The position numbers and the translations under genes were made by a program. A stretch of DNA of 64,000 nucleotides from Amycolatopsis azurea DSM 43854. GTDB taxonomy: Bacteria; Actinomycetota; Actinomycetes; Mycobacteriales; Pseudonocardiaceae. The notes beneath the pieces are model-generated. The model had not been told where the DNA came from and made no database searches. It was given only the letters and a program-made list of their open reading frames with translations. The stretch is from NCBI RefSeq assembly GCF_001995215.1, contig NZ_MUXN01000004.1:144175-208174 (forward strand). Reading direction: 5' to 3'. Below are positions 33,694-41,819 of this stretch, one piece after another (the first letter of the stretch is position 1; every line of letters starts with the position of its first letter).

Positions 33694-33820
33694 CCGAAGT
33701 CGGCGTACGGGCGAGCGACTGAACACGCCACCTTTGCCTTACCCCTCAATAGAACACGAATCGCCACTCACGACCCCCTCGACCCGGTGCGTTCCGGACT
33801 TTGGTACCTGACAGGACAGC

Positions 33821-35053
33821 TCACGAGCGCAGGCGAGCGGCGCGCGAGTGCAGATAGCGTTGGTGCGGAAGACTCGTCGCGCGCCGGGCGGCCTCCACAT
33901 AGGACTCGACGGCCTCGGCGTTCTCGCCGGCCATTTCGAGCAGATGCGCGCGGGCGGCGGGGAACCGGTGGTCGCCGGAGCGCTGGTCGCCGAGCTTTTC
34001 CAAGGCCACCAAGCCTTCCCGCGGTCCGCGTGCCATCCCGACGGCCACCGCGTGGTTCAGCGCCACCACGGGATTGTCCGAGAGCCGCAGCAGAAGTTCG
34101 TACAGTGCCTCGATCTGCGGCCAATCGGTCTCTTCGGCGCTCGGCGCCTCGTCGTGCAGCGCGGCGATCGCCGCCTGGATCTGGAACTGCCCGGTCGGCC
34201 CGTGCGGCAGCGCTTCGGACAGCAGCCCGATGCCCTCGGCGATGTATTCGCCGTTCCAGCGATTCCGGTCCTGTTCGGACATCGGGATCGGCCCGCCGTC
34301 CGGCCCCGTCCTCGCCGGACGGCGGGCGTCGGTGAGCAGCATCAACGCGAGCAGTCCGGTGACCTCGCTGTCGCCCGGCAGCAGGCGGTGGACGATCCTG
34401 GCCAGCCGGATGGCCTCGGCGGAAAGCTCGGTCCGCACCAGATCGGGGCCGGACGTGCTGGCGTAACCCTCGTTGAAGATCAGGTACAGCACGTGGAGCA
34501 CCGCGTCGAGCCGCGCCACACGGTCGGCTTCCGGCGGCATGCCGAACGGGACGCCGCTGGTCTTGATGCCGGTCTTCGCGCGGCTGATCCGCCGGGTCAT
34601 CGTCGCCTCGGGGACCAGGAACGCCCGGGCGATCTCCGCCGTGGTGAGGCCGCCGACCGCCCGCAGCGTCAGCGCGATCTGCGACGCGGCTGAAAGGGAC
34701 GGGTGGCAGCACAGGAAGAGCAGGATGAGTGTGTCGTCCGAATCAGCGGACGCCCGGTCCGCCGCGGGCGCGAGATGTTCCTCCGGCAGCGTCCACTGGA
34801 CGACGTCGTCCTCGCGACGCCGCCGCGCCTGCTCGGCGCGGAGCAGATCGGTCAGCCGCCGCGAGGCGACCGTGATCAGCCACGCGCGCGGATTGTCCGG
34901 GCGCCCCTCGACAGGCCACTGCGCCGAGGCCGCGAGAAGCGCCTCCTGCGTCGCGTCCTCCGCCAGGTCGAAGTGACCGTACCGGCGGACGACGGCGCCG
35001 AGGACCTGCGGCGACAGCTCGCGCAGCAGGTCCTCGGCGCCGCTGTCCGGCAC
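33821..35053 (-). CDS. ECF42-type RNA polymerase sigma factor
   Basis: A 410-residue ECF sigma factor with a long C-terminal extension, the ECF42 layout. Sigma2 is near 10-75 (GAVVRRYGHFDLAEDATQEA, NPRAWLITVASRRLTDLLR), sigma4 near 115-165 (LTLRAVGGLTTAEIARAFLV, then MTRRISRAKTGI). The C-terminal 230 residues form a TPR-like helical domain (YLIFNEGYASTSG, LNHAVAVGMARGP, FPAARAHLLEMAG). The start is GTG at 35053, directly after the stop of the DGPF gene at 35054-35056. Pairing with a DGPF protein is the known ECF42 context; the regulon is unknown. Confidence 0.95.
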   Translation of the reverse strand: MPDSGAEDLLRELSPQVLGAVVRRYGHFDLAEDATQEALLAASAQWPVEGRPDNPRAWLITVASRRLTDLLRAEQARRRREDDVVQWTLPEEHLAPAADRASADSDDTLILLFLCCHPSLSAASQIALTLRAVGGLTTAEIARAFLVPEATMTRRISRAKTGIKTSGVPFGMPPEADRVARLDAVLHVLYLIFNEGYASTSGPDLVRTELSAEAIRLARIVHRLLPGDSEVTGLLALMLLTDARRPARTGPDGGPIPMSEQDRNRWNGEYIAEGIGLLSEALPHGPTGQFQIQAAIAALHDEAPSAEETDWPQIEALYELLLRLSDNPVVALNHAVAVGMARGPREGLVALEKLGDQRSGDHRFPAARAHLLEMAGENAEAVESYVEAARRATSLPHQRYLHSRAARLRS

Positions 35054-35458
35054 CTAGAGCTCCAGCTCTTCGAAGCTGTCCGCGCACGGCCGGATGTCGA
35101 CGTACCAGTCGCGGCCGAGGTCGAAGCCCTCCGGGAACGGGGTGTCCGCCAGTTTTGCCGCGATCTCGGTCGCGCGGTCGTAGCTCGCGCAGTCGACGGT
35201 CGTGTAGCCGACCAGGACCTCTTGCGTCTCGGCGTACGGTCCGTCCGTCACCACAGGAGCCCCGTCGCGCAGGGAGATACGGCGCGCGTGCGCCGGCTGG
35301 GAGAGGCCCTGCGCGTCGACGAACTCACCGGTCTCGACCAGGTCGTTGTTCCACTTGCCCATGAACTCGTGCAGGGCCGCGGCGTCTTCGGCGCTCCAGC
35401 TGCCGCCCATGGTTTCGAGATCCTTCTGCGAACCCATCATCATGATCATGTACTTCAC
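35054..35458 (-). CDS. YCII-related (DGPF-domain) protein
   Basis: A 134-residue DGPF/YCII-like protein: start KYMIMMMGSQKD, middle VTDGPYAETQEVLVGYTTVD (the DGPF-type motif is DGPY), ending FEELEL. GTG 35458 has AGAGGAGACAACC upstream and is where the family begins; the open frame upstream of it is not coding. It is the first gene of a two-gene operon with the ECF42 sigma factor, a conserved pairing. The biochemical role of DGPF proteins is not established. Confidence 0.93.
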   Translation of the reverse strand: MKYMIMMMGSQKDLETMGGSWSAEDAAALHEFMGKWNNDLVETGEFVDAQGLSQPAHARRISLRDGAPVVTDGPYAETQEVLVGYTTVDCASYDRATEIAAKLADTPFPEGFDLGRDWYVDIRPCADSFEELEL

Positions 35459-35556
35459 GGTTGTCTCCTCTCGGCGGGCACCGCCCCGGGTGCCTTCTGC
35501 CGGAGACGTCGGAGCCGCCGGACAGGACCGGACATCGGTTCGCCGGGGATTCTCCC

Positions 35557-36549
35557 TCAGTTCCGGTCGGCGGCCGTGTTCATCGCGTCGGCGGGTTCGA
35601 GGGTCCGCCCGCCGGTGATCTTCGCGTAGAGGTGTTCGCCGCCGAGGACCGGCGGATACTTCGGCGGGTTTTCGGGAGATTGGCAGGTCGGGAGGCATTC
35701 GAACCGGGCGTCGTGGTCGCCGTCGAAGAAGAACGCCACGCTCCGCCGCCGTGCCGGTCCCGGCCCGGACGGCGGCACGACCCGGTGCAGCGTGGAGCGC
35801 CAGCGGTCGTTGGTCCATTGCGCCGTGAGGTCGCCGAGGTTCACCACGAGCGCGCCTTCGTCGGGGACGACGTCGTGCCAGGCGCCGTCCGGACCGTGGA
35901 TCTGCAAACCGGGGACCGGATCGGCGTAGAGGACGGTGACGATGCCGTAGTCGGTGTGCGCGCCGAGCCGCATCTGGCCCGGCAGCGGTTCGGGCGCTCC
36001 GGCGCGGCGCTCGAAGTGGTTGACCCGCAGGGTGCGCGTCGGATGCTTTGTGTAAGCGCCGAGGTAGCCGCCGGGGAGCCCGAGCGCCTGCTCGAAGATC
36101 TCCAGCAACACCCGTGCGACGCGATGCGCTTCGGCCTCGTACTCGGTGAGCGCGGGACGAAGGCTCTCCGGCAGGCCTGGCCAGATGTTGGGGGCGAAGA
36201 AACCGTACGGATCCTCGCCGTCGATGTGCTCCGCGCCGATGACGAACGACTCCGACAGGTCGGGCGGCGTCGTCTCGCCAAGGCTGTACGCCAGCCCTTC
36301 GGTGCCTTCGGCCGCGTAGCCGCGATCCGAGGCACGGTCGGCCGGTGCGGACCGGAGCTTCTCCTGGACAGGGAGCGCGAAGAAGGAGGCGGTCGCTTCG
36401 CGCATGTCGTCGATCGTCGCCTGCGGGATTCCGTGCCCGATGACCTGCAGGAATCCGACACGCGTCAAGGCCTCGTCGACGGCGTGCGCGAGCTTCGCCC
36501 GGTCGCCGTCCGCCCAGGTGCTCAGGTCGACCGTCGGTACGAGAGTCAT
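35557..36549 (-). CDS. 2-oxoglutarate/Fe(II)-dependent oxygenase, IPNS-like family
   Basis: A 330-residue non-haem iron oxygenase of the isopenicillin N synthase-like family. Residues 1-95 are the DIOX_N region (VPTVDLSTWADG, VGFLQVIGHGIPQ). The iron site is HTD in RLGAHTDYGIVTVL and the His in STLHRVVPP; the 2-oxoglutarate Arg/Ser pair is in ARRRSVAFFFDGD. Length is normal. It lies 31 bases after the exporter gene on the same strand, so they are probably co-transcribed. A hydroxylation, desaturation or ring-forming step in the 35.5-43.2 kb cluster is a reasonable inference. Confidence 0.93.
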   Translation of the reverse strand: MTLVPTVDLSTWADGDRAKLAHAVDEALTRVGFLQVIGHGIPQATIDDMREATASFFALPVQEKLRSAPADRASDRGYAAEGTEGLAYSLGETTPPDLSESFVIGAEHIDGEDPYGFFAPNIWPGLPESLRPALTEYEAEAHRVARVLLEIFEQALGLPGGYLGAYTKHPTRTLRVNHFERRAGAPEPLPGQMRLGAHTDYGIVTVLYADPVPGLQIHGPDGAWHDVVPDEGALVVNLGDLTAQWTNDRWRSTLHRVVPPSGPGPARRRSVAFFFDGDHDARFECLPTCQSPENPPKYPPVLGGEHLYAKITGGRTLEPADAMNTAADRN

Positions 36550-36580
36550 CCTTCGACGGTAGCCAGGCCGCGGCCGGTGA

Positions 36581-38002
36581 TCACCGGGTCGCGGTCATCC
36601 GATCGGGCGATCTGTCCTGCCCGATCGGCCGCCGTCGGCCTGCTCGCATGCCCGCCGAGCACAGCAGGCCGAGCAGCAGCACACCGACCGGAAGCAGGAA
36701 GGCCGTCTTGATCGCGTCCGTGAGCGCCGACGGCTCGTTCGCCTGCACCAGGACTCCGACGGCCGCGCTGCCGAGCACCCCGCCGACCTGGCGCGCGGTG
36801 TTGAAGATGCCCGATGCGCTGCCGACCAGCGAGCGCTCGACAGCGTTGAGAGTCACGTTGCTCATCGGGGAGAAGGTGAACCCGACACCGAGACCGCACA
36901 GCAGCAGGCCGGGGATGAGGGCCTGAGGCGAACTCGCGGGAATGATCACCAGCGAAACCACGCCGAGGCCGCCGCCCAGCGAGAGCAGCCCGAACATCAG
37001 CAGGTACTTGGGACTCACCCGGTCCGACAACCGGCCGGCGAACGGCGCGACGGAACCGGACACCACCGCGAGCGGCGCGATGAGCAGACCGGCGTCGGCC
37101 GGGGACAGGCCGAGCACCGACTGGACGTAGACGGCGAGCAGCAGGAGCGTGCTGGTCATCGCGAACCCGACCGCCACCGCGGACGCGGCGCCGAGGGAGA
37201 AGTCGCGGTGCCGGAAGATCCGCAACGGCAGCAACGGTTCGCGGCGGTCGGCCCGCTGCCACAGGACGAAGACCCCCAGCAGCAGGAGACCCGTCCCGAT
37301 GATGTGCGGGATCCCGATCCCCGCGCCGACCGTTCCCCAGTCGTAAGTCTGTCCATTTTGGACGCCGAAGACGACGCAGACCAGACCCGCGCCGAAGAGC
37401 AGGATGCCGGGGACGTCGAAACGGTGCGAGTTCCCCGGCCGCCAGTCGGGGACGAGGAAGACGGTGAGCGTCAACGCGAGCAGGCCGACGGGAACGTTCG
37501 CGAAGAAGATCCATTCCCAGCCGAGCTGGTCGACCAGCACGCCGCCCAGCACCGGTCCGGTGATCATGGCGAGGCCGGCGACGCTGCCCCAGGCGCCCAT
37601 CGCCGGGCCGCGTTGGTCCGGCGGGAACAGGTGCGTGATGAAGGCCGTGGTCTGCGGGGTCAGCAACGCGGCGCCGAAACCCTGCACCGCGCGGGCGGCG
37701 ATCAGCGTTTCCACACTGCCGGAAAGCCCGCACCACAGCGAGGCCGCGGTGAACACCAGGAGCCCGGCGACGAAGACGCGCTTCGGCCCGAACCGGTCAC
37801 CCATCCTGCCGGCGGGCAGGATCGGGACGGCGTAGGCGAGCAGGTACACGCTGGTCACCCAGATCACCGTGGTCAGGTCGGTGCCGAGTTCGCGCACCAT
37901 CGACGGCACCGCGATGTTCACGATGCCGACGTCCAGCATGACCATGAAGAAACCCAGGCACAGCGCGAAAAGCGCGGACCAGGACCTGGTTCGTGCCGTC
38001 AT
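36581..38002 (-). CDS. DHA2-family (14-TM) MFS drug/metabolite exporter
   Basis: A 473-residue major-facilitator protein of the EmrB/QacA type with about 14 hydrophobic helices. Visible motifs are LDVGIVNIAVPSM (motif D1 region in TM1), GRMGDRFGPKRVF (motif A), and GPVLGGVLVDQLGWEWIF (motif C). The frame is open to 38134, but ATG 38002 (MTARTRSWSALFALC) has GGAGGAC upstream. It is between the UDP-sugar dehydrogenase and the oxygenase on the same strand; exporting the cluster's product or giving self-resistance fits. Confidence 0.93.
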   Translation of the reverse strand: MTARTRSWSALFALCLGFFMVMLDVGIVNIAVPSMVRELGTDLTTVIWVTSVYLLAYAVPILPAGRMGDRFGPKRVFVAGLLVFTAASLWCGLSGSVETLIAARAVQGFGAALLTPQTTAFITHLFPPDQRGPAMGAWGSVAGLAMITGPVLGGVLVDQLGWEWIFFANVPVGLLALTLTVFLVPDWRPGNSHRFDVPGILLFGAGLVCVVFGVQNGQTYDWGTVGAGIGIPHIIGTGLLLLGVFVLWQRADRREPLLPLRIFRHRDFSLGAASAVAVGFAMTSTLLLLAVYVQSVLGLSPADAGLLIAPLAVVSGSVAPFAGRLSDRVSPKYLLMFGLLSLGGGLGVVSLVIIPASSPQALIPGLLLCGLGVGFTFSPMSNVTLNAVERSLVGSASGIFNTARQVGGVLGSAAVGVLVQANEPSALTDAIKTAFLLPVGVLLLGLLCSAGMRAGRRRPIGQDRSPDRMTATR

Positions 38003-38081
38003 CCGTCCTCCTGTTCCCGACGCCGGAAGGGGAGCGGACGACGAGCGGGGCTCGGCAGGGCCACCCGTCGTCCACCCCGGG

Positions 38082-39440
38082 TCAACCCGCTTGCCCGGCC
38101 ATGGCCGCGGCGCGCGACAGCGGTGCACCGGCACTGTCCGGACGGCCGATGCCCTGGTACGTGAGGCCGGTCCTGGCCACGGTCGGCGGGTCGAGGAGGT
38201 TGCGGGTGTCGATGACGGACCGGCCGTCGAGCCGGTCGGCGATCCGCGCCCAGTCGAGGGCGCGGAACTCCGGCCATTCGGTCAGCACCACGATCGCCGC
38301 CGCGCCGTTCGCCGCGTGGTAGGCGGTCCCGGTGATCCGGACGTCGTCGGTCACGCCCGCGACCGGCGCGTGGACACTGGGGTCGTAGGCGGACAGTTCC
38401 GCGCCCTCGGCCGCCAGCCGTCGCGCGACCGCCAGCGCCGGGGAGTCCCGCAGATCGTCCGTCCCGGCCTTGAACGTCAAGCCCAGCAAGCCGATCCGGA
38501 CACCCGCCAGATCGCCGCCGACGGCCTTGCGCACCTTGCCGACCACCAGATCCTGCTGCTTGAGGTTGGTCTCGATCGCCGCCCGCAGCAGGGCGAAATC
38601 ACTCCCCGCCGATTCCGCCGTGCGCAGCAGCGCGAAAGTGTCCTTCGGCAGGCAGGAGCCACCCCAGCCCGGTCCCGGCCGCAGGAACGCGGTGCCGATC
38701 CGCCCGTCGTAGCCCATTCCCGCCGTGACGTCGTCGATACTCGCGTCGAGGTACTCGCACAGTTCGGCGACGGTGTTCACAAAGGACAGACGCGTCGCCA
38801 GATAGCAGTTGGACGCGTACTTGATCATCTCCGCGCTCGCGGAATCGGTCACCAGGACGGCGGTGTCGAGTTTCTCGTACAGCCCGGCGACCCGCCGCGC
38901 GGGAACCGGGTCGCGATCGGACGAGCCGACCACGATCCGGTCGGGGTTCAGGAAGTCGTGCACCGCGAACCCCTCGCGCAGGAACTCCGGATTGGACACG
39001 ACCGCCACGTCGGCACGGTCGATCAGGTCCGCGACGCGAGCCGCCGTGCCGACGGGGACCGTCGACTTGTTCACCACGACGCAGCCGGACGGCAGCAGCT
39101 CCCGCAGCTCGGTCACGACGGACTCCAGCGTCCGCAGATCCGCCGCGCCGGTCGCGCCCATCGGCGTCGGTACACAAAGGATCACGATGTCCGCACCCGC
39201 CGCAGCCGCGCTCGCGCCGAGGACGAACTCCAGCCGTCCGGACGCCAGCCCGTCCACCACCAGTTCGCAGATCCCCGGCTCCCGGATGGTCGCCTCGCCA
39301 CGCCGCAGCGCGTCGACCTTTTCCTGGTCGACGTCCGCGCAGACGACCCGGTGTCCCAAGGACGAGAGGCACGCGGCCGTGGTCAGTCCGACATAGCCCG
39401 CGCCTATCACGGCGACCTTGGCCCCCAACGATGCACCCAT
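38082..39440 (-). CDS. UDP-glucose/GDP-mannose dehydrogenase family protein
   Basis: A 452-residue NAD-dependent nucleotide-sugar 6-dehydrogenase, which oxidises the C6 alcohol to a carboxylate. NAD-binding VAVIGAGYVGLTTAACLSSL is at the N-terminus; then VPTPMG, STVPVGTA, VSNPEFLREGFAVHDF, the central EMIKYASNCYLATRLSFVN, and the catalytic cysteine in GWGGSCLPKDTFALL. The C-terminal NAD half includes LGLTFKAGTDDLRDSPAL. Likely UDP-glucose to UDP-glucuronate, though UDP-GlcNAc-type relatives are similar. A hairpin at 39462-39503 separates it from the upstream gene. Confidence 0.95.
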   Translation of the reverse strand: MGASLGAKVAVIGAGYVGLTTAACLSSLGHRVVCADVDQEKVDALRRGEATIREPGICELVVDGLASGRLEFVLGASAAAAGADIVILCVPTPMGATGAADLRTLESVVTELRELLPSGCVVVNKSTVPVGTAARVADLIDRADVAVVSNPEFLREGFAVHDFLNPDRIVVGSSDRDPVPARRVAGLYEKLDTAVLVTDSASAEMIKYASNCYLATRLSFVNTVAELCEYLDASIDDVTAGMGYDGRIGTAFLRPGPGWGGSCLPKDTFALLRTAESAGSDFALLRAAIETNLKQQDLVVGKVRKAVGGDLAGVRIGLLGLTFKAGTDDLRDSPALAVARRLAAEGAELSAYDPSVHAPVAGVTDDVRITGTAYHAANGAAAIVVLTEWPEFRALDWARIADRLDGRSVIDTRNLLDPPTVARTGLTYQGIGRPDSAGAPLSRAAAMAGQAG

Positions 39441-39461
39441 TTCCCTTACCCTCCCTTTTCC

Positions 39462-39503
39462 GATGCCCTCGGGCAGGACGGAGCCGCCCTGCCCGAGGGC
39501 ATC
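39462..39503 (-). terminator. hairpin downstream of the 39535-40725 gene
   Basis: GATGCCCTCGGGCAGG (39462-39477) pairs perfectly with 39488-39503 around 10 bases. It follows the stop of the minus-strand gene and precedes the UDP-sugar dehydrogenase start; it may end the upstream transcript or set a level difference. Confidence 0.75.
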
Positions 39504-39534
39504 GCGCGATGTGGATTTCGTGTTCAGCCTTGTG

Positions 39535-40725
39535 TCACTTGGCGTGCGGGATCGCCCGGATCCCCTGGTACGGGGTCTCCTTGCCGAGGTAGTCCACCGT
39601 TTCGAACAGGCCGATCGCGTCCATCGGGTACCGGGCGCCCGCCTCCGCCGCGAAAATGCACGGCAGGATCTGCTTCCGTTCCGAAGCGGCGGCCTGACCG
39701 CCCTTGCGGATGTGTTTGTGCGTGTGGATCAGGATGGGCATGTAGCCACCGCCGAGGAACGAACCCGCCTGCAGGACCGCGCCGCCGACGCAGTCGATCA
39801 CGCAGCCCTTGCCGAGAATCGCGTCGCGACCCTGGTAGTAGTAGGACGGCGTGGCGAGCGTGCCGTGCTCCACATGGAACACCCCGGCCGCGAGGCCGAT
39901 GATCGAGCGGCCGCCGGTCCGCAGCACGGAGCGGTAGAAGTCGACCAGGATCGGGCGGACGGTGGTGTCCGGCAGCGCGAATTCCCCGCACATCAGCGTG
40001 ATGCGCATCAGTTCCGCGAGCGTGAGCGCGGTGCCGTTCTCGCCGGGGAATTCCTGGTCCCACGGCACCAGATAGTCCGACGGTGCCACCATGGTCGTCC
40101 CGACGTCTTCGAGGATCAGCCGTTCCGCGTCGCCGACCGGTTCCACCGGCACGACGCCGTTCGCGAGGACCCGCACGGCGAGCATGTGCCTGCTCTCCAG
40201 CGTTTTCGCCCGGCTGGCCGCGATCAGGAGGTTGAGCCTGCCGGTCACCGTTTCCGGGATGTCGAAGAGGTGGTCGATGCCGTCGGTGGGGACGGCGATC
40301 TTCGCCTGGAGGCCGCGGGTGGGCAGCGGTTCGTACGATTCGACGACCTTTTCGAGAGCCTCGGTGAATTCGCCCGTTCCGATCTGTACGAGCCTTTCGG
40401 CGGCCAGGGCCCGGTAGTCGTAGGGGATGGACGTCGACGTCGACAGCACGACGTCGGCGAGCAGGGCGCGGTACCGGTCGTCGTCCAGCGACGCGGCGGC
40501 CAGTTCCAGTGACAGGTAAGGGGAATCGTCGCCGGGGCCGTGGACCCAGCTCGCCGTGAACGGCGTTTCGAACCGGCACACCTTCGCGAACAAGGCGCGG
40601 GCGGCGTCGTCGTTCTTGATCTGGCTCGTGACCTCGGCCACCGCCGTCGCGCGGTCCGAGACCTCGGGCAGCATGTCCTTGGCCGGTCGCAACAGCGTGG
40701 AAAGATCCTCGATGCTTCGCGTCAT
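39535..40725 (-). CDS. uncharacterised protein with hexapeptide-like C-terminus
   Basis: I do not recognise this 396-residue protein. The N-terminal two thirds are mixed alpha/beta (MTRSIEDLSTLLRPAKDMLP; LESRHMLAVRVLANGVVPVE). The last 130 residues have glycine-spaced turns like a left-handed beta-helix: GRSIIGLAAGVFHVEHGTL, GRDAILGKGCVIDCVGGAVL, AGSFLGGGYMPILIHTHKH. A His-rich HTHKH is reminiscent of acyltransferase active sites of that fold. The ATG at 40725 overlaps the stop of the Gfo/Idh gene (ATGA), so they act together. An acyl- or succinyltransferase role on a sugar is possible but only inferred. Confidence 0.75.
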   Translation of the reverse strand: MTRSIEDLSTLLRPAKDMLPEVSDRATAVAEVTSQIKNDDAARALFAKVCRFETPFTASWVHGPGDDSPYLSLELAAASLDDDRYRALLADVVLSTSTSIPYDYRALAAERLVQIGTGEFTEALEKVVESYEPLPTRGLQAKIAVPTDGIDHLFDIPETVTGRLNLLIAASRAKTLESRHMLAVRVLANGVVPVEPVGDAERLILEDVGTTMVAPSDYLVPWDQEFPGENGTALTLAELMRITLMCGEFALPDTTVRPILVDFYRSVLRTGGRSIIGLAAGVFHVEHGTLATPSYYYQGRDAILGKGCVIDCVGGAVLQAGSFLGGGYMPILIHTHKHIRKGGQAAASERKQILPCIFAAEAGARYPMDAIGLFETVDYLGKETPYQGIRAIPHAK

Positions 40726-41819
40726 GTCTCGCTCCCAATTCGTGCGAACTTCTCGTTTTCCGTTGTCTGCGGGAAGGTTCCGGTGAACATGGCCGAACCC
40801 AGCGCGGCGAGGAACCGGTGCTCGGCCGGGCGGACCACCGAGGTGCCCTCGCCGAGGTGCCGCAAAAGGTTCAGCTGGGTCAGAAGCGCCTCCTTGAAAT
40901 GGTTGACGGCGATGAGGAAATGGCGTGCGGGTGCCGAGTCCCGGATGTGGACGGCGTGGATGTTCTTGTGGTCGGGTTCCGTGCCGTAGAACGGTTCGAA
41001 GACCAAGGTGACGTGCTGCCCGGACTGGAGTTCCACGTCCGCGAAGCGGTACCGGAACTCGGAGCCGTAGGGGATCACCGCCGGGGTGATGAAGTCTCTC
41101 GAAACGGCTTCGGGGAAAGCGAATCCGGCCAGTTCGGGAAAGGCGATGGCGCCGTTCGACGACGTGTAGAGTTCGACTTCCGGCAGTCCGGCCACCGAGG
41201 TTCGCACACGCATCTCCGCCGTCACCGCCGACGGGATCGTCCGGAGATACCTCCGGTACTGATCGGCCGGGAGGATCGAACGCAGAATGCTCAGCATGTG
41301 GAAGCCCTCGTAGCCGGCTTCGCCGTACTGGGTGTCGACGAACCTGCCGTTCGCGACGTCGAGCTCCCGGTTCTTGGTGAATTCGACGGTGATCTTCCTG
41401 ATCGGGTCGAACTCGCCGAGTTTCCGCACGGACGTGGCGAAGCGCCGAACGGCTTCGCTGTGGGAATACACGTCGTTGACGATGATCCGGGCCCGGGGAA
41501 AGCGCCGGACCGTCCGGCCGAGGCCGGCGAGTTCGTCCGGATAGCAGGCCGGTTTCTCCAGCAGGATCCGGGCATCGGGCTGCTGCCGCAGGATCTCCTC
41601 GACCACGGAGAGATGGGTGGCCGTCGGGGTGGCGACCACCCAGGCGTCGATTCCCGAGGGATTCGGCACCCGGGCCACCCGGTCCCAGTCGGCGCCGTTC
41701 CCGATGTCCACGGTGACGATCCGGTGCCCCGCCTGCCCGTAGCACCCGGCGTACAGCGACCCGATCTTGCCGAGCCCGACGATCACGATCGTCTTCTCAT
41801 TCGGCGACGCTGCCGGCAT
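40722..41819 (-). CDS. Gfo/Idh/MocA-family NAD(P)-dependent oxidoreductase
   Basis: A 365-residue sugar-dehydrogenase-like protein. The N-terminal Rossmann fold is KTIVIVGLGKIGSLYAGCYG, followed by DAWVVATPTATHLSVVEEIL and the family motif EKPACYPDEL (EKP). The C-terminal alpha/beta domain has RFVDTQYGEAGYEGFHML, where the His is a catalytic candidate. ATG 41819 (MPAASPNEK) has GGGAAGG upstream; the frame extends further but into the FAD gene, which it overlaps by 23 bases. It is coupled to its neighbours on both sides. The substrate is presumably a nucleotide sugar or cyclitol. Confidence 0.88.
   Translation of the reverse strand: MPAASPNEKTIVIVGLGKIGSLYAGCYGQAGHRIVTVDIGNGADWDRVARVPNPSGIDAWVVATPTATHLSVVEEILRQQPDARILLEKPACYPDELAGLGRTVRRFPRARIIVNDVYSHSEAVRRFATSVRKLGEFDPIRKITVEFTKNRELDVANGRFVDTQYGEAGYEGFHMLSILRSILPADQYRRYLRTIPSAVTAEMRVRTSVAGLPEVELYTSSNGAIAFPELAGFAFPEAVSRDFITPAVIPYGSEFRYRFADVELQSGQHVTLVFEPFYGTEPDHKNIHAVHIRDSAPARHFLIAVNHFKEALLTQLNLLRHLGEGTSVVRPAEHRFLAALGSAMFTGTFPQTTENEKFARIGSET

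Larger units (their letters stand above)
33441..33775. mobile_element. MITE-like element with perfect 19-bp terminal inverted repeats
   Basis: GGTCGTGAGTGGCGATTCG (33441-33459) is the exact inverse of 33757-33775. The 335 bases between hold no gene, but contain three nested hairpins (33502-33556, 33581-33627, 33667-33693) and modules shared in the same order with 15318-15597. It fills most of the 393-base gap between the DUF11 and sigma-factor genes. No transposase is present, so mobility is inference. Confidence 0.6.

Noticed and set aside
33441..33775. Autonomous insertion sequence
   Set aside because: The ends are perfect inverted repeats but no transposase frame exists inside; the label MITE-like is used instead.
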